Assembly (NCBI RefSeq): GCF_033095805.1
Contig: NZ_CP109901.1
Coordinates: forward strand, 1,488,001-1,552,000
Source: Serratia sp. UGAL515B_01
GTDB lineage: Bacteria > Pseudomonadota > Gammaproteobacteria > Enterobacterales > Enterobacteriaceae
DNA: 64,000 bases
Reading direction: 5' to 3'
How positions within the stretch are numbered: the stretch's first letter is position 1; the number at the start of each line of letters is the position of its first letter. A program made the position numbers and the translations under genes. Below the pieces are notes generated by a model that made no database searches, had not been told where the DNA came from, and saw only the letters and a list, made by a program, of their open reading frames with translations. This document shows positions 50,383-59,723 of the stretch, in pieces.

Positions 50383-51253
50383 CTACCCGCTTTGGGAAAT
50401 CCCACCTGCCTGCCAGTATTTTGCCCGCGATGCATTTCGGGCGTTGCTGGTAGAGGTCAATCTCACACCAAAACCGGGGTTAGTGGATCGCGACAATAAC
50501 GGTGCTCACCGTGACATGAATATTGGCCATTTTTACCGCAGTTCGCGGGCAATCAGTCAGTGGCTTCCCCTGTTTATCCGCCAAGGCATGGTCGATGCCA
50601 TTTTACCTGCCGATCGGCAACTTTCGCGTTTGCGTCCACTTGGCATGGCTTGCGAGAAAGCAATGTTCCGTGCCACCGGGGGAATAAATACCCATAAAGG
50701 TAGCGTGTTCTCTTTGGGGCTACTGTGCAGCGCTTTTGGCCGGTTACATCAGCAACAACGTCAAGTCAGCGCACAAAATCTGTGCCGCGAGGTGGCGCAA
50801 ATAAGCAGCGGGTTGGTCAACCGTGAATTGAGGCATAACAACGTGGGGCAAACCGCCGGGCAGCGCTTGTTCAGCAAGTTTGGCCTGACAGGTGCGCGTG
50901 GTGAGGCTGAGTCAGGTTTCCAACAAGTGCTTGTTGGGGCATTGCCGCTGTATTGCCAAAGAATAGCCGATGGGGCTGGGGAACAGGTCGCACTGATGGA
51001 CAGCTTGCTTTGGTTGATGGCGCATAACGATGACACCAACGTCGCGTCGCGGGGGGGTATCGAAGGTTTGCGCTGGCTGCAGCACTATGCCGCGCAATTA
51101 TTGACGCAGGGTGGCTCAGGTATTGCGCAAGGTATCCCACGTCTACAGCAATTTAATGCGGCCTGTATAGCCCGCAACCTGAGCCCGGGCGGTAGCGCCG
51201 ATTTATTGATTGTTACCTGGCTGTTGGCTCAGTTGCCACCACCGGACGCTTAA
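50363..51253 (+). CDS. citG: Triphosphoribosyl-dephospho-CoA synthase
   Basis: Makes the citrate lyase prosthetic group precursor from ATP and dephospho-CoA. The start at 50363 (MLRSHPDYPLWEIP) within the end of citX gives 296 residues, in the family range. Motifs are VNLTPKPGLVDRDNNGAHRDM, GGINTHKGSVFSLGLLC, KFGLTGARGEAESGF, DTNVASRGG and RNLSPGGSADLLI. Together with citX it completes maturation. Confidence 0.95.
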   Translation: MLRSHPDYPLWEIPPACQYFARDAFRALLVEVNLTPKPGLVDRDNNGAHRDMNIGHFYRSSRAISQWLPLFIRQGMVDAILPADRQLSRLRPLGMACEKAMFRATGGINTHKGSVFSLGLLCSAFGRLHQQQRQVSAQNLCREVAQISSGLVNRELRHNNVGQTAGQRLFSKFGLTGARGEAESGFQQVLVGALPLYCQRIADGAGEQVALMDSLLWLMAHNDDTNVASRGGIEGLRWLQHYAAQLLTQGGSGIAQGIPRLQQFNAACIARNLSPGGSADLLIVTWLLAQLPPPDA

Positions 51254-51284
51254 AAGAATAACAATACCTTTAGGAGACGTGTCT

Positions 51285-52748
51285 ATGTCCGAAACCAAAG
51301 AAAAAATCTGGAAAGCACTTACCCCGTTGGTTGTGCTTGCTGTGCTGTTATTGATACCGACACCGAATGGCATGCCACCGCAGGCCTGGCGTTACTTTGC
51401 CATCTTTGTGGCGATGGTGGTTGGTATGATCCTGGAGCCGATCCCGGCAACGGCAATCAGTTTTATTGCTGTGACCGTCAGTGTGCTCAGTGCCAACTGG
51501 GTACTGTTTGGCGCTCAGGAGTTGACCGAACCGACCTTCAACGCCGGCAAAGAAGCCCTTAAATGGGGATTGGCCGGGTTCTCAAGCACCACTGTCTGGT
51601 TGGTATTTGGCGCTTTTATCTTTGCTCTAGGGTATGAAGCTACCGGATTAGGGCGGCGTATTGCACTTTTCTTGGTGAAGTTTATGGGCAAACGGACGTT
51701 AACGTTGGGGTATGCCGTTGTGATCATCGATATCCTACTCGCCCCGTTTACTCCCTCAAACACCGCGCGTACAGGTGGGACCGTGTTCCCAGTGGTGAAA
51801 AACCTGCCGCCTCTATTCGACTCATTCCCTAACGATCCCTCGTCTCGTCGAATTGGGGGATACCTGATGTGGATGATGGTAGTAGGCACCAGTATCAGCT
51901 CTTCAATGTTTGTGACAGGTTCTGCACCAAACGTACTGGGCATTGAGTTCGTCGGTAAAATTGCTGGTGTTCATATTAGTTGGATGCAGTGGTTCTTGGC
52001 TTTCTTACCGGTCGGCCTGCTGCTGTTGATTGTCGCACCGTTAATTTCCTACTATCTGTATAAACCTGGGGTGACTCACAGTGAAGAAGTGGCGAGTTGG
52101 GCCGATAAGGCTCTGGGGGAAATGGGTAAGCTGACCCGTAAAGAATATACCTTGATCGGTTTGGTATTGCTCAGCCTTGGGCTATGGGTATTTGCCGACA
52201 AACTGGTGAATGCCACGGCTGTATGCCTGCTTGCGGTATCGCTGATGTTGGCACTGCACGTGGTGAGCTGGAAGGATATCACCAAATACTCCAGCGCTTG
52301 GAATACCCTAGTTAATCTGGCCACTTTGGTGGTTATGGCCAGTGGCCTGACCCGCTCTGGGTTTATCGATTGGTTCGCCAATACCATGAGCACCCATCTG
52401 GACGGTTTTTCTCCAAAAATGACCGTCATTATGCTGGTGCTGGTGTTTTACTATGCACACTATCTATTTGCCAGCCTATCCGCACATACGGCCACCATGC
52501 TGCCAGTGATCTTGGCAGTTGGTAAAGGTTTACCGGGTGTACCAATGGATCACCTTTCCATACTGTTAGTCTTGTCTATCGGCATCATGGGGGTACTTAC
52601 GCCTTATGCAACCGGTCCTGGTGTGATCATCTACGGCTGTGGTTATGTGAAATCCAAAGACTATTGGCGGCTCGGTGGTATCCTCGGTGTGGTGTACATT
52701 TCGGCGCTGTTGCTGATTGGTTGGCCAATTCTCAGTTTATGGTATTGA
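51285..52748 (+). CDS. citT: Citrate/succinate antiporter CitT
   Basis: An inner-membrane DASS-family (divalent anion:sodium symporter) carrier with 487 residues, equal to E. coli CitT, and about 12-14 predicted helices. It starts at MSETKEKIWKAL (51285) behind TAGGAG. Family blocks are GLAGFSSTTVWLVFGAFIFALGYE, PFTPSNTARTGGTVFPV and the Asn/Ser/Thr-rich motif VMASGLTRSGF. In E. coli it exchanges citrate for succinate during anaerobic citrate use. It is the last gene of the cit unit. Confidence 0.95.
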   Translation: MSETKEKIWKALTPLVVLAVLLLIPTPNGMPPQAWRYFAIFVAMVVGMILEPIPATAISFIAVTVSVLSANWVLFGAQELTEPTFNAGKEALKWGLAGFSSTTVWLVFGAFIFALGYEATGLGRRIALFLVKFMGKRTLTLGYAVVIIDILLAPFTPSNTARTGGTVFPVVKNLPPLFDSFPNDPSSRRIGGYLMWMMVVGTSISSSMFVTGSAPNVLGIEFVGKIAGVHISWMQWFLAFLPVGLLLLIVAPLISYYLYKPGVTHSEEVASWADKALGEMGKLTRKEYTLIGLVLLSLGLWVFADKLVNATAVCLLAVSLMLALHVVSWKDITKYSSAWNTLVNLATLVVMASGLTRSGFIDWFANTMSTHLDGFSPKMTVIMLVLVFYYAHYLFASLSAHTATMLPVILAVGKGLPGVPMDHLSILLVLSIGIMGVLTPYATGPGVIIYGCGYVKSKDYWRLGGILGVVYISALLLIGWPILSLWY

Positions 52749-52800
52749 GTTAATCAGTGGCATCTCTGGAGGGCCACAGTGGTTGATGAAGTCACCTTCT

Positions 52801-52895
52801 GGCCCGAGATACTCGGGCCTAACGCACCGAGGGGCGCTCCGACGGCTTACGCCGTTACAACCCCATCGGCACGCTCTCCCTGATAATGGGGTTGT
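52801..52895 (+). repeat. Cluster of stem-loops after citT
   Basis: There are three inverted repeats in a row: GGCCCGAG/CTCGGGCC (52801-52819), ACGGC/GCCGT (near 52842-52855), and ACAACCCCAT (52857-52866) with ATGGGGTTGT (52886-52895). None has a good T-run, so they may stabilise or end the cit transcript. The ATCGGCACGCTC...ATAATGGG stretch also occurs near 15782-15808, and the MITE copies contain a similar TCTCCCT...ATAATGGG/GATGGG segment. The gap 52749-53041 holds no gene. Confidence 0.5.
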
Positions 52896-53041
52896 CGGTA
52901 GTTTGATCGGTCATTTTTGGATGGCCGCTGCCGTTAGCCCTCCCCGTGATACCTATCACACACTTTCATCTCGAATGCCGCCATCATGCGTAGTCGAACG
53001 TTAACTTATTAAAAATAATCATTTTCTAGGAGTTTCTACGG

Positions 53042-54271
53042 ATGAGAAAAAAAACGTTGTTACTGTGTCTGCCCCTGTTATTCAGCGGTGCTGCGATGGC
53101 TGAGAATGAAGGGTATCAACTCGAGCAAGTGTTGGTGATGAGCCGGCATAACCTGCGAGCTCCGCTGGCAAACAACGGTAGCGTGTTGGCGCAGTCCACG
53201 CCTAAAGTCTGGCCGCAGTGGGATGCGCAAGGCGGGTTGTTGACAACCAAAGGTGGGGTGCTGGAAGTATACATGGGCCACTATTTCGCTGACTGGTTAA
53301 AACAGACCGGCTTATTACCTCAGGAAGGCTGCCCGGCCAATGATAGCGTCTATGTGTATGCCAACAGCCTACAGCGTACCGTAGCCACCGCACAGTTTTT
53401 TACCAGCGGCGCGTTTCCAGGGTGTGATATCCGTGTTCACCATCAAGACAAAATGGGGGAGATGGACCCTACGTTTAACCCGATTATTACCGATAGCAGC
53501 GAAGTTTTCGGTCAGCAGGCGTTAAGTGCTATGAATGCCAAGCTAGCCTCTTTGAAACTGGATAATGCCTACAAGCAGTTGGCCCAAATTATCGACTACG
53601 AAGAGTCTGCCGCATGTAAAACAGACAACCATTGTGATCTAACCACTGAGCCAAGCAAGATGAGTGCTGTGCCGGGGAAAGAACCCGGAGTTACAGGGCC
53701 GCTAAAGGTAGGAAATTCGTTGGTGGATGCCTTTATGTTGCAATATTACCAAGGTTTTCCAATGAAAGACGTTGCTTGGGGCAAGGTTGTAACACCGGAG
53801 CAATGGCAACAGTTAGCACTGTTGAAAGACGGCTATCAAGACTCACTGTTTACGTCGCCAGTCGTTGCTCAGAACGTCGCAAAGCCCTTGTTGACCTACA
53901 TAAATTCAGCACTGGTCAGTGAGCGAAAAACCGATAAGCCAAAACTGACCGTCTTGGTAGGGCATGACTCCAACATAGCCTCATTGCTTTCAGCGATGAA
54001 GTTCAAACCTTACCATTTGCCTAATCAATATGAGAAAACACCGATTGGTGGAAAGCTGGTATTCCAGCGTTGGCATGACAGCAAGGGAGAACGTGACCTG
54101 CTGAAAATTGAATACATTTATCAATCTGCTGAGCAATTGCGTAATGCAGAACCTCTGACACTGAAGGCCCCACCGCAGCGGGTGACTCTGGCCTTGGAAG
54201 GCTGTCCGGTGGATAAAGAGGGTTTTTGTGCCTGGCGTGACTTTGAAAAAACCATGAAGGAAATTCTTTAA
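53042..54271 (+). CDS. agp: Periplasmic glucose-1-phosphatase
   Basis: A 409-residue histidine acid phosphatase with a signal peptide ([15 protein letters not shown]). The catalytic motif is [10 protein letters not shown], where Asn replaces the usual Gly of RHGxRxP exactly as in Agp, and the proton-donor motif is [10 protein letters not shown]. Cys pairs of the family are present ([33 protein letters not shown]). In E. coli Agp scavenges glucose from glucose 1-phosphate and has some phytase activity. A strong palindrome lies downstream. Confidence 0.95.
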   Translation: MRKKTLLLCLPLLFSGAAMAENEGYQLEQVLVMSRHNLRAPLANNGSVLAQSTPKVWPQWDAQGGLLTTKGGVLEVYMGHYFADWLKQTGLLPQEGCPANDSVYVYANSLQRTVATAQFFTSGAFPGCDIRVHHQDKMGEMDPTFNPIITDSSEVFGQQALSAMNAKLASLKLDNAYKQLAQIIDYEESAACKTDNHCDLTTEPSKMSAVPGKEPGVTGPLKVGNSLVDAFMLQYYQGFPMKDVAWGKVVTPEQWQQLALLKDGYQDSLFTSPVVAQNVAKPLLTYINSALVSERKTDKPKLTVLVGHDSNIASLLSAMKFKPYHLPNQYEKTPIGGKLVFQRWHDSKGERDLLKIEYIYQSAEQLRNAEPLTLKAPPQRVTLALEGCPVDKEGFCAWRDFEKTMKEIL

Positions 54272-54315
54272 CACTGAGAAGATGTTCTTAATACCGCAAC
54301 ATTTCACGCTTCTTG

Positions 54316-54381
54316 CTGGTGGGAATGATGAAACGCGGACATGCCGTGACCGGTTCGCTTAACCGGCATCATTCCCACCAG
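54316..54381. repeat. 66-bp palindromic element after agp
   Basis: CTGGTGGGAATGATG (54316-54330) is the exact reverse complement of CATCATTCCCACCAG (54367-54381). The 36-base interior has its own short stem ACCGG/CCGGT-type (ACCGGTTcgcttAACCGG). There is no T-run. It lies between agp and the phosphopantetheinyl transferase gene; it may be a terminator aid or a mobile palindrome. Confidence 0.6.
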
Positions 54382-54430
54382 TGGCATTATTACGCGCTAT
54401 TTATAGGCTGTGCCGTAGGGGCGCTACACC

Positions 54431-55180
54431 ATGCTTTTACGGCAATATATACTGAGTCATCTTCCTCTTAATAACGGACGAAACGTGCTCTCTCACTTTC
54501 TTACTCAAGTTGAATTCATTCCTGTATCTGCTTTTTCCGGCGTGGTTGCACAATGCAAATTCTCTGCGGAAGATTATCAAGACGATTTCTTTGCTTTGGC
54601 CGGGTTGGATTTTCCCGAACACTTAGCATCAGCGGTGGCAAAACGACGTGCTGAGTATCTGGCAGGCCGCTTTTTGGCACGGCAAGTCCTGGCATCGCTT
54701 GGACACCCGAATTTCATTCTATTACGTGGTGAAGACCGTGCGCCAATATGGCCAAACGGGATCGCAGGAGCGATCAGCCACAACCGTGATACGGCACTTT
54801 GCGCTGCGCAGTTTGACTTAGGAGCCGCATGCGTAGGTATTGACGTGGAAACAGAGATTCAACCCAAGCGCGCAGAGGCGTTGTGGAGCGGCATTGTTAG
54901 CGATGCTGAGTGCCTTTGGTTACGGCAGCAGAACCAGCCATTTAATCTCTTATTGACGCTGGTTTTCTCCGCCAAAGAGAGTTTGTTCAAAGCACTGTAT
55001 CCGCAGGTTCGTTGCTATTTTGATTTTCTGGACGCGCGGATAGTTTCGTTGAATATGCAGCAGTGTACTTTTGAGTTGGAGTTGCAAAAAACGTTGACGC
55101 CGCATTTCCATTTATGGCGTTGTTTTCGTGGGAGTTTTTGGCTTGAAAGTGACAATGTCACTACATTTATTTGTTGTTAA
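54431..55180 (+). CDS. EntD-family 4'-phosphopantetheinyl transferase
   Basis: A 249-residue enzyme that would convert apo carrier proteins to the holo form. Motifs are KRRAEYLAGRFLAR, GAISHNRDTALCA, the Mg-binding VGIDVETE and the signature FSAKESLFKALYPQV. These are the features of the EntD/PswP-type group used by non-ribosomal peptide and polyketide systems rather than of AcpS. No NRPS or siderophore genes are adjacent, so its partners must lie elsewhere. The start is uncertain (54431, or a GTG near 54485). Confidence 0.88.
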   Translation: MLLRQYILSHLPLNNGRNVLSHFLTQVEFIPVSAFSGVVAQCKFSAEDYQDDFFALAGLDFPEHLASAVAKRRAEYLAGRFLARQVLASLGHPNFILLRGEDRAPIWPNGIAGAISHNRDTALCAAQFDLGAACVGIDVETEIQPKRAEALWSGIVSDAECLWLRQQNQPFNLLLTLVFSAKESLFKALYPQVRCYFDFLDARIVSLNMQQCTFELELQKTLTPHFHLWRCFRGSFWLESDNVTTFICC

Positions 55181-55435
55181 GTTCGTATTAGCACTTCGTT
55201 TCGATTCCAACAGAGGATTTATATTTTTCTATCAACTCCTTGGGGCATTACTGACTCAAAACCCGTTATCCAGACTGACAATCTAAGGAGCGTGTGCTGA
55301 GGTGTGCACTGAAGTCTGGGATCACTTGAGCGGATGTAGTGAAATTTTCATTTCATAACAATGAAAAGTGTCGAGCTGTACAATTCCTGTCCAGTAGTTA
55401 AAATTAAAACTGTTTATTTATACAAGTACCAACCA

Positions 55436-56083
55436 ATGACAATCGATCTGTTTGAAGACCAACCGCAGCCACCTTGGCGCGAAGATATCGCTCCTGGAGC
55501 AGTGGTCATGCATGGTTTTGTCTACGCACACGCACCTGCTTTATTGGCAGCGGTTAACAGCGTAGTGGCACAAGTACCTTGGCGGCACATGACAACACCT
55601 GGCGGTTTGACCATGTCGGTGGCGATGAGCTGGTGCGGCAACGCTTGGAATAGTGACAACAACGGCTACAGATATTCACAGCGCGATCCTAGTAGCGGCA
55701 AATGCTGGCCAGCCATACCTGACATTTTAATGGCGTTGGCAGATGACGCAGCTCAACAGGCCGGTTTTGGCCACTTTACCCCAGATGCCTGCTTGATAAA
55801 TCGTTACGAACCAGGCAGTCGACTCTCGCTGCATCAGGATAAAGATGAACAGGATTTTACCGCCCCCATTGTTTCGGTATCGTTAGGTTTACCGGCAATC
55901 TTTCAGTTTGGTGGCTTACAACGCAGTGATAAAACGCGGCGTATTCCCTTGGCGCACGGTGACGTTGTTGTTTGGGGAGGGCCATCCCGTTTGTGTTTCC
56001 ACGGTATTCTGCCGGTGAAGGAAGGTTACCATTCATTGGTGGGTTCGCACCGCATAAATATCACGCTGCGTAAGGCGTTTTAG
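55436..56083 (+). CDS. alkB: DNA oxidative demethylase AlkB
   Basis: Fe(II)/2-oxoglutarate dioxygenase that repairs 1-methyladenine and 3-methylcytosine. It has 215 residues from MTIDLFEDQPQPPW (55436); the in-frame ATG at 55361 adds a tail not in the family. Iron ligands are HQDKDE and the distal His in CFHGILPV; the 2-oxoglutarate Arg is in HRINITLRKAF. The substrate lid TPGGLTMSVAMSWCG and PDACLINRYEPGSRLSLHQD agree with E. coli AlkB. It is not next to ada here. A short upstream gap (55181-55435) holds nothing else. Confidence 0.95.
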   Translation: MTIDLFEDQPQPPWREDIAPGAVVMHGFVYAHAPALLAAVNSVVAQVPWRHMTTPGGLTMSVAMSWCGNAWNSDNNGYRYSQRDPSSGKCWPAIPDILMALADDAAQQAGFGHFTPDACLINRYEPGSRLSLHQDKDEQDFTAPIVSVSLGLPAIFQFGGLQRSDKTRRIPLAHGDVVVWGGPSRLCFHGILPVKEGYHSLVGSHRINITLRKAF

Positions 56084-56448
56084 TTAAACAATCAGACAAT
56101 GGACAAAGATTGGCATTCTCCAAGCGGCAATGTTGCTGGAGACAGCACATAGAACAAAACACATAGGGAACGAGTAATGCAGTCTACACGCTTGTATCTT
56201 GAAGTATCATGGGAAATGCCAGCAACATCAGAAAATTCAGGTATATTATCGTTATTCCCGGCCGCAGCGCAGCGGTGTTGACTATGTTACTCGGTCATTT
56301 ATTGGCTTGCACTCCGGGCCGTCGTAAGCGGCGTTGAAATCTGCTTCCGGTAAATTTGTTGTTTAGTTGCTGCCTACCTGCAAGTTGAAAGAACTTGAGT
56401 ATATACTGATTTTCTAACGGATTACGCAGTGTTAATTGAGGCCGTTCT
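56084..56448. other. Gap between alkB and ytcA
   Basis: About 365 bases without a gene. It should contain the promoter of the ytcA-mdtNOP operon. A short GGCCGCAGCGCAGCGG stretch is GC-rich but no terminator is clear. Confidence 0.4.
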
Positions 56449-56781
56449 ATGAATGAGATGACTTCCCGCAGGAAGCCGCAGTGTAGGCGTATCAAGTGCT
56501 TAGCTAGCGTTAGTGATCTACGCCGGGGCATAGTCATTCTGGCATTGGTTAATAGCCTAGTTGGCTGCACACGCGTAGATGCCCCCTCTTTTTCTTTATT
56601 AGGTTCATACTTTCCTTCTTGGCTAGCTTGCGCTTTTATCGGCGTCGTTGCCGCTGCTGCTGCACGTGTTTTTTTTATTCGTATTGGTATTGATGAGGCG
56701 CTACCTTGGCGGTTATTTGTTTATCTCTGTCTGGCACTTGCTGTGGCATTTGTCTGTTCTCTATTAGTGTTTGCGCGATGA
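56449..56781 (+). CDS. ytcA: YtcA-family small lipoprotein
   Basis: A 110-residue protein with a lipobox LVGC (about residue 40) after an arginine-rich start, then two hydrophobic helices (WLACAFIGVVAAAAARVFF, FVYLCLALAVAFVCSLLVF). It matches the YtcA family by layout (LLGSYFPSWLAC resembles IGAYYPSWFFC of E. coli) and by its place upstream of mdtN. The function of YtcA is unknown; it probably belongs to the efflux complex. The long basic N-terminus suggests a later start, e.g. 56458. Confidence 0.8.
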   Translation: MNEMTSRRKPQCRRIKCLASVSDLRRGIVILALVNSLVGCTRVDAPSFSLLGSYFPSWLACAFIGVVAAAAARVFFIRIGIDEALPWRLFVYLCLALAVAFVCSLLVFAR

Positions 56782-56784
56782 ATG

Positions 56785-57834
56785 ATGAATAAATTACTCG
56801 GCAATGTGAACAAACGGAAACTGGCATTGATTGTTGCGGCGCTGGTGATCCTCACCGCGGCAATATCAGGGTGGTTTTCAGTGCGGCAGACAACGCTGAA
56901 TCCGTTATCTGAAGATGCAGTGATTGGTTCCAGCGTGGTGCATATCACCAGCTCGGTCCCAGGGCGAATTATTTCACTCAACGTGCAGGAAAACAGCAAA
57001 GTTCAAAAGGGGGATTTGTTGTTTACCATTGACCCCGATCTGTATCGTCTGCGCGTGGAACAGGCACGGGCTGAGGTAAAAATCGCAGAGGCGGCTCTGG
57101 ATACACAAAATAGGACAGTACTTGCAGAACAATCTAACGCAGCGGTGACCAATGAACAGATTGTGCGGGCACAGGCCAATCTCAAGTTAGCCACTCAGAC
57201 ATTGTCAAGGTTGCAGCCTTTGTTAGCAAAAGGGTATGTGACGGCACAACAGGTTGATGATGCTGTAACGGCCAGACATGATGCAGAAATCAGCTTAAAA
57301 CAGGCATTGAAGCAATCTTCCGCCGCAGAGGCGTTGATCAGCAGTACTGCGGCAGCGGAAGCGTTGTTAGCCGCACGTCGTGCGGCTTTGGCGATTGCGG
57401 AGCGTGAGCTGGCAAATACCCAAATCCGTGCTCCGCATAATGGCAGGGTTGTTGGCCTTAACGTCTCTGCAGGGGAGTTTGTTATATCCGATCAGGCGAT
57501 TTTTACGCTGATTAATACCGAAGAGTGGCACGCCTCAGCATTTTTCCGTGAAACAGAGTTGGACAATATAAAAGTCGGCAATTGTGCCACCGTTTACGTA
57601 ATGGCTTCACCTAAACGCGCAATTCAGGGAAGGGTCGCCGGAGTGGGCTGGGGCGTGACGACGGAGGATTTGTTGAATATTCCGCGTGGCCTGCCTTATG
57701 TACCTAAATCGCTGAACTGGGTACGTGTCGTCCAACGCTTTCCTGTACGCATCAGTCTGGATAATCCACCGGAGGACCTGATGCGGATGGGAGCGACAGC
57801 CGTAGTTGTCGTACGAAATGACCACGATTGTTGA
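56785..57834 (+). CDS. mdtN: Membrane fusion protein of MdtNOP-type efflux pump
   Basis: HlyD/EmrA-type periplasmic adaptor, 349 residues. An N-terminal membrane anchor (LALIVAALVILTAAISGWFS) is followed by a biotinyl-lipoyl half (SSVPGRIISLNVQENSKVQKGDLLFTIDP), a long alpha-hairpin (about 95-205, Ala/Gln-rich coiled coil), the second lipoyl half (ANTQIRAPHNGRVVGLNV) and a beta-barrel. The end, RVVQRFPVRISLD, is typical of the MdtN/AaeA group. In E. coli MdtNOP is linked to resistance to sulfa drugs and puromycin-type compounds. It overlaps mdtO by 17 bp. Confidence 0.9.
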   Translation: MNKLLGNVNKRKLALIVAALVILTAAISGWFSVRQTTLNPLSEDAVIGSSVVHITSSVPGRIISLNVQENSKVQKGDLLFTIDPDLYRLRVEQARAEVKIAEAALDTQNRTVLAEQSNAAVTNEQIVRAQANLKLATQTLSRLQPLLAKGYVTAQQVDDAVTARHDAEISLKQALKQSSAAEALISSTAAAEALLAARRAALAIAERELANTQIRAPHNGRVVGLNVSAGEFVISDQAIFTLINTEEWHASAFFRETELDNIKVGNCATVYVMASPKRAIQGRVAGVGWGVTTEDLLNIPRGLPYVPKSLNWVRVVQRFPVRISLDNPPEDLMRMGATAVVVVRNDHDC

Positions 57835-59719
57835 TAGAACGCTTGGCGGTATGTTCCGCCAGGCCAAATCTGATTTGGCTTTTTTCCCAGGCAGATTTGC
57901 CATGGCTTGGCGTGTTGCCACACTTTGTGCGCTTATGACACTGGTTGCTATGGTTTATGGAATCCCTGAATCTGCGATTAGTTGCTATCTGATTCTTTTC
58001 GTCATGAAACCTGATGCTGCGGAAAGTATGGTAATGGCGATTGCGGTAACGTTCTTGGTGACGTTGGTTGTTGGGCTGGTATTTCTTCTTATCCATTTCA
58101 CTCTGGATGCCGCCCCGCTACGAATAGCCACTTTGGTAATCAGCTCATTTCTATTTCTTTATTTAGGCTCAGCGAGCAAGCTTGGCCCGGTTGGGAGTAT
58201 TGTTGCACTGGTCATTGCTTTTGTAATGACGTTACTGAGTGATGTCCCGCTGGGGGAAGTGGCCACCCGAGGGTTGCTATATGCGTGGTTACTGGCCGTT
58301 TCTCCGATGTTACTGATTATCGGGTTTAATCTTTTCCTCGGTCGTGCGCCGCAGCGGTTACTGAGAGTGACTCTTTCCGAAAGGTTACTCGTGGCCGCTG
58401 AGGCATTACGGCAACTCAATACCAGCAGCTTAGACAAGATTGCGGACTTGCTGCAGGAAGGGCAAAGTGAACATCAGAAACGGGCGCGTTTTGTGCGTAT
58501 TTTTCATTTGCGCCCGGCGGCAGAGGCTGCATGGCTTGAAAGTGCTGTACAGAGTAGCTACCGGCTGTTGTTAGCGATCTCGGTTTTGCCTCCTGGCACG
58601 TCAGAGAGCGTGAGATTAGAACTTGCTGCCTATTGTACGGAAGCTGCACAGTTGATTGCAGCAGGGCACTTTGCTGGTCCCCCTCAATTAGCCTTCGCGT
58701 ATGAAAATGATGTTACTGAAGAAATCAAAAGCGCGTTGATTATTTTGGCTTGCCCAGAGCCTGAGCAGGATCTTGCGCACCCTAAAAGCTCTTTCTTTTT
58801 TGCCGATGCTTTTACCAACCCCGTTCACCAACGTTTTGCGTTAAAAACGACTATAGCTGCCTTAATCTGCTATCTGATCTATACCGCACTAGATTGGCAA
58901 GGTATCCATACTGCATTGATCACCTGTTATGTTGCAGCACAGGGAACGACCGGTGAGACAGTACATAAACTGGTGTTACGGATCGCAGGGTGCTTGTTTG
59001 GAGCGCTGATAGGCGTGCTGGCGATCATTTTTATTATTCCGTCTATCAATGATATTGGTGAACTGATGGCTCTGGTTTTTTGTGGTGTGTTGCTGGCTGC
59101 ATGGATATCGTGTGGCAATCAGCGCATTGCTTATGCTGGCGTACAGGTGGGATTGGCCTTTCTACTCACTGTATTACAAGGCTTCGGGCCAAGTACTGAT
59201 ATGAACGTAGCATTTGACCGGGTGGTCGGTATTTTACTGGGTAATCTGGTGGTGTATTTGATCTTTACCCGCCTGTGGCCGGTCGCCATTGTACAGTCTG
59301 TGCGCTCGCGTATCGGTCATGCGCTGAGGGGATTGGCAAACCTTGCGGCGCTGTCATTTCTTTCCCGCTCGGCAGCGCTGAAGGAGGCGATAGCCATTAA
59401 GGAAGAGATCACCTTTGCAAGGCAAGAATTGGCACTTGTTCCCTTTGAACCAAAAAAACTAAGGCCCAGAGCGGATGAGTTCGTTTGTCTAGAAACCATT
59501 TTGCAAGAAATGGAAAGATTGTGTCCCGTTCTGTTTCTACCGATTGACAAGTCTGTCTCTGATGTTGACAGGCTCCGTACCCTCTCGGAAAAGGGAAGCC
59601 GCATAATGTTATCTGGGGAACAAATACAGAGCAGAGAATCTCCTCTGCGATTGCCGCAACAGGATGATCTGACGATTCAACAGCGTATAAACCGGCTTGA
59701 GGCATTACTAGGAACTTGA
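57818..59719 (+). CDS. mdtO: FUSC-family inner-membrane transporter MdtO
   Basis: A 633-residue protein of the aromatic acid exporter (FUSC/PF04632-type) family from MTTIVDRTLGGMF at 57818. It has two blocks of about five to six membrane helices (residues 35-165 and 345-500), each followed by a cytoplasmic helical region. This is the usual FUSC duplication. The start codon lies inside the end of mdtN, indicating coupled translation. With MdtN it would form the inner part of a tripartite pump. Confidence 0.9.
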   Translation: MTTIVDRTLGGMFRQAKSDLAFFPGRFAMAWRVATLCALMTLVAMVYGIPESAISCYLILFVMKPDAAESMVMAIAVTFLVTLVVGLVFLLIHFTLDAAPLRIATLVISSFLFLYLGSASKLGPVGSIVALVIAFVMTLLSDVPLGEVATRGLLYAWLLAVSPMLLIIGFNLFLGRAPQRLLRVTLSERLLVAAEALRQLNTSSLDKIADLLQEGQSEHQKRARFVRIFHLRPAAEAAWLESAVQSSYRLLLAISVLPPGTSESVRLELAAYCTEAAQLIAAGHFAGPPQLAFAYENDVTEEIKSALIILACPEPEQDLAHPKSSFFFADAFTNPVHQRFALKTTIAALICYLIYTALDWQGIHTALITCYVAAQGTTGETVHKLVLRIAGCLFGALIGVLAIIFIIPSINDIGELMALVFCGVLLAAWISCGNQRIAYAGVQVGLAFLLTVLQGFGPSTDMNVAFDRVVGILLGNLVVYLIFTRLWPVAIVQSVRSRIGHALRGLANLAALSFLSRSAALKEAIAIKEEITFARQELALVPFEPKKLRPRADEFVCLETILQEMERLCPVLFLPIDKSVSDVDRLRTLSEKGSRIMLSGEQIQSRESPLRLPQQDDLTIQQRINRLEALLGT

Positions 59720-59723
59720 AAAT

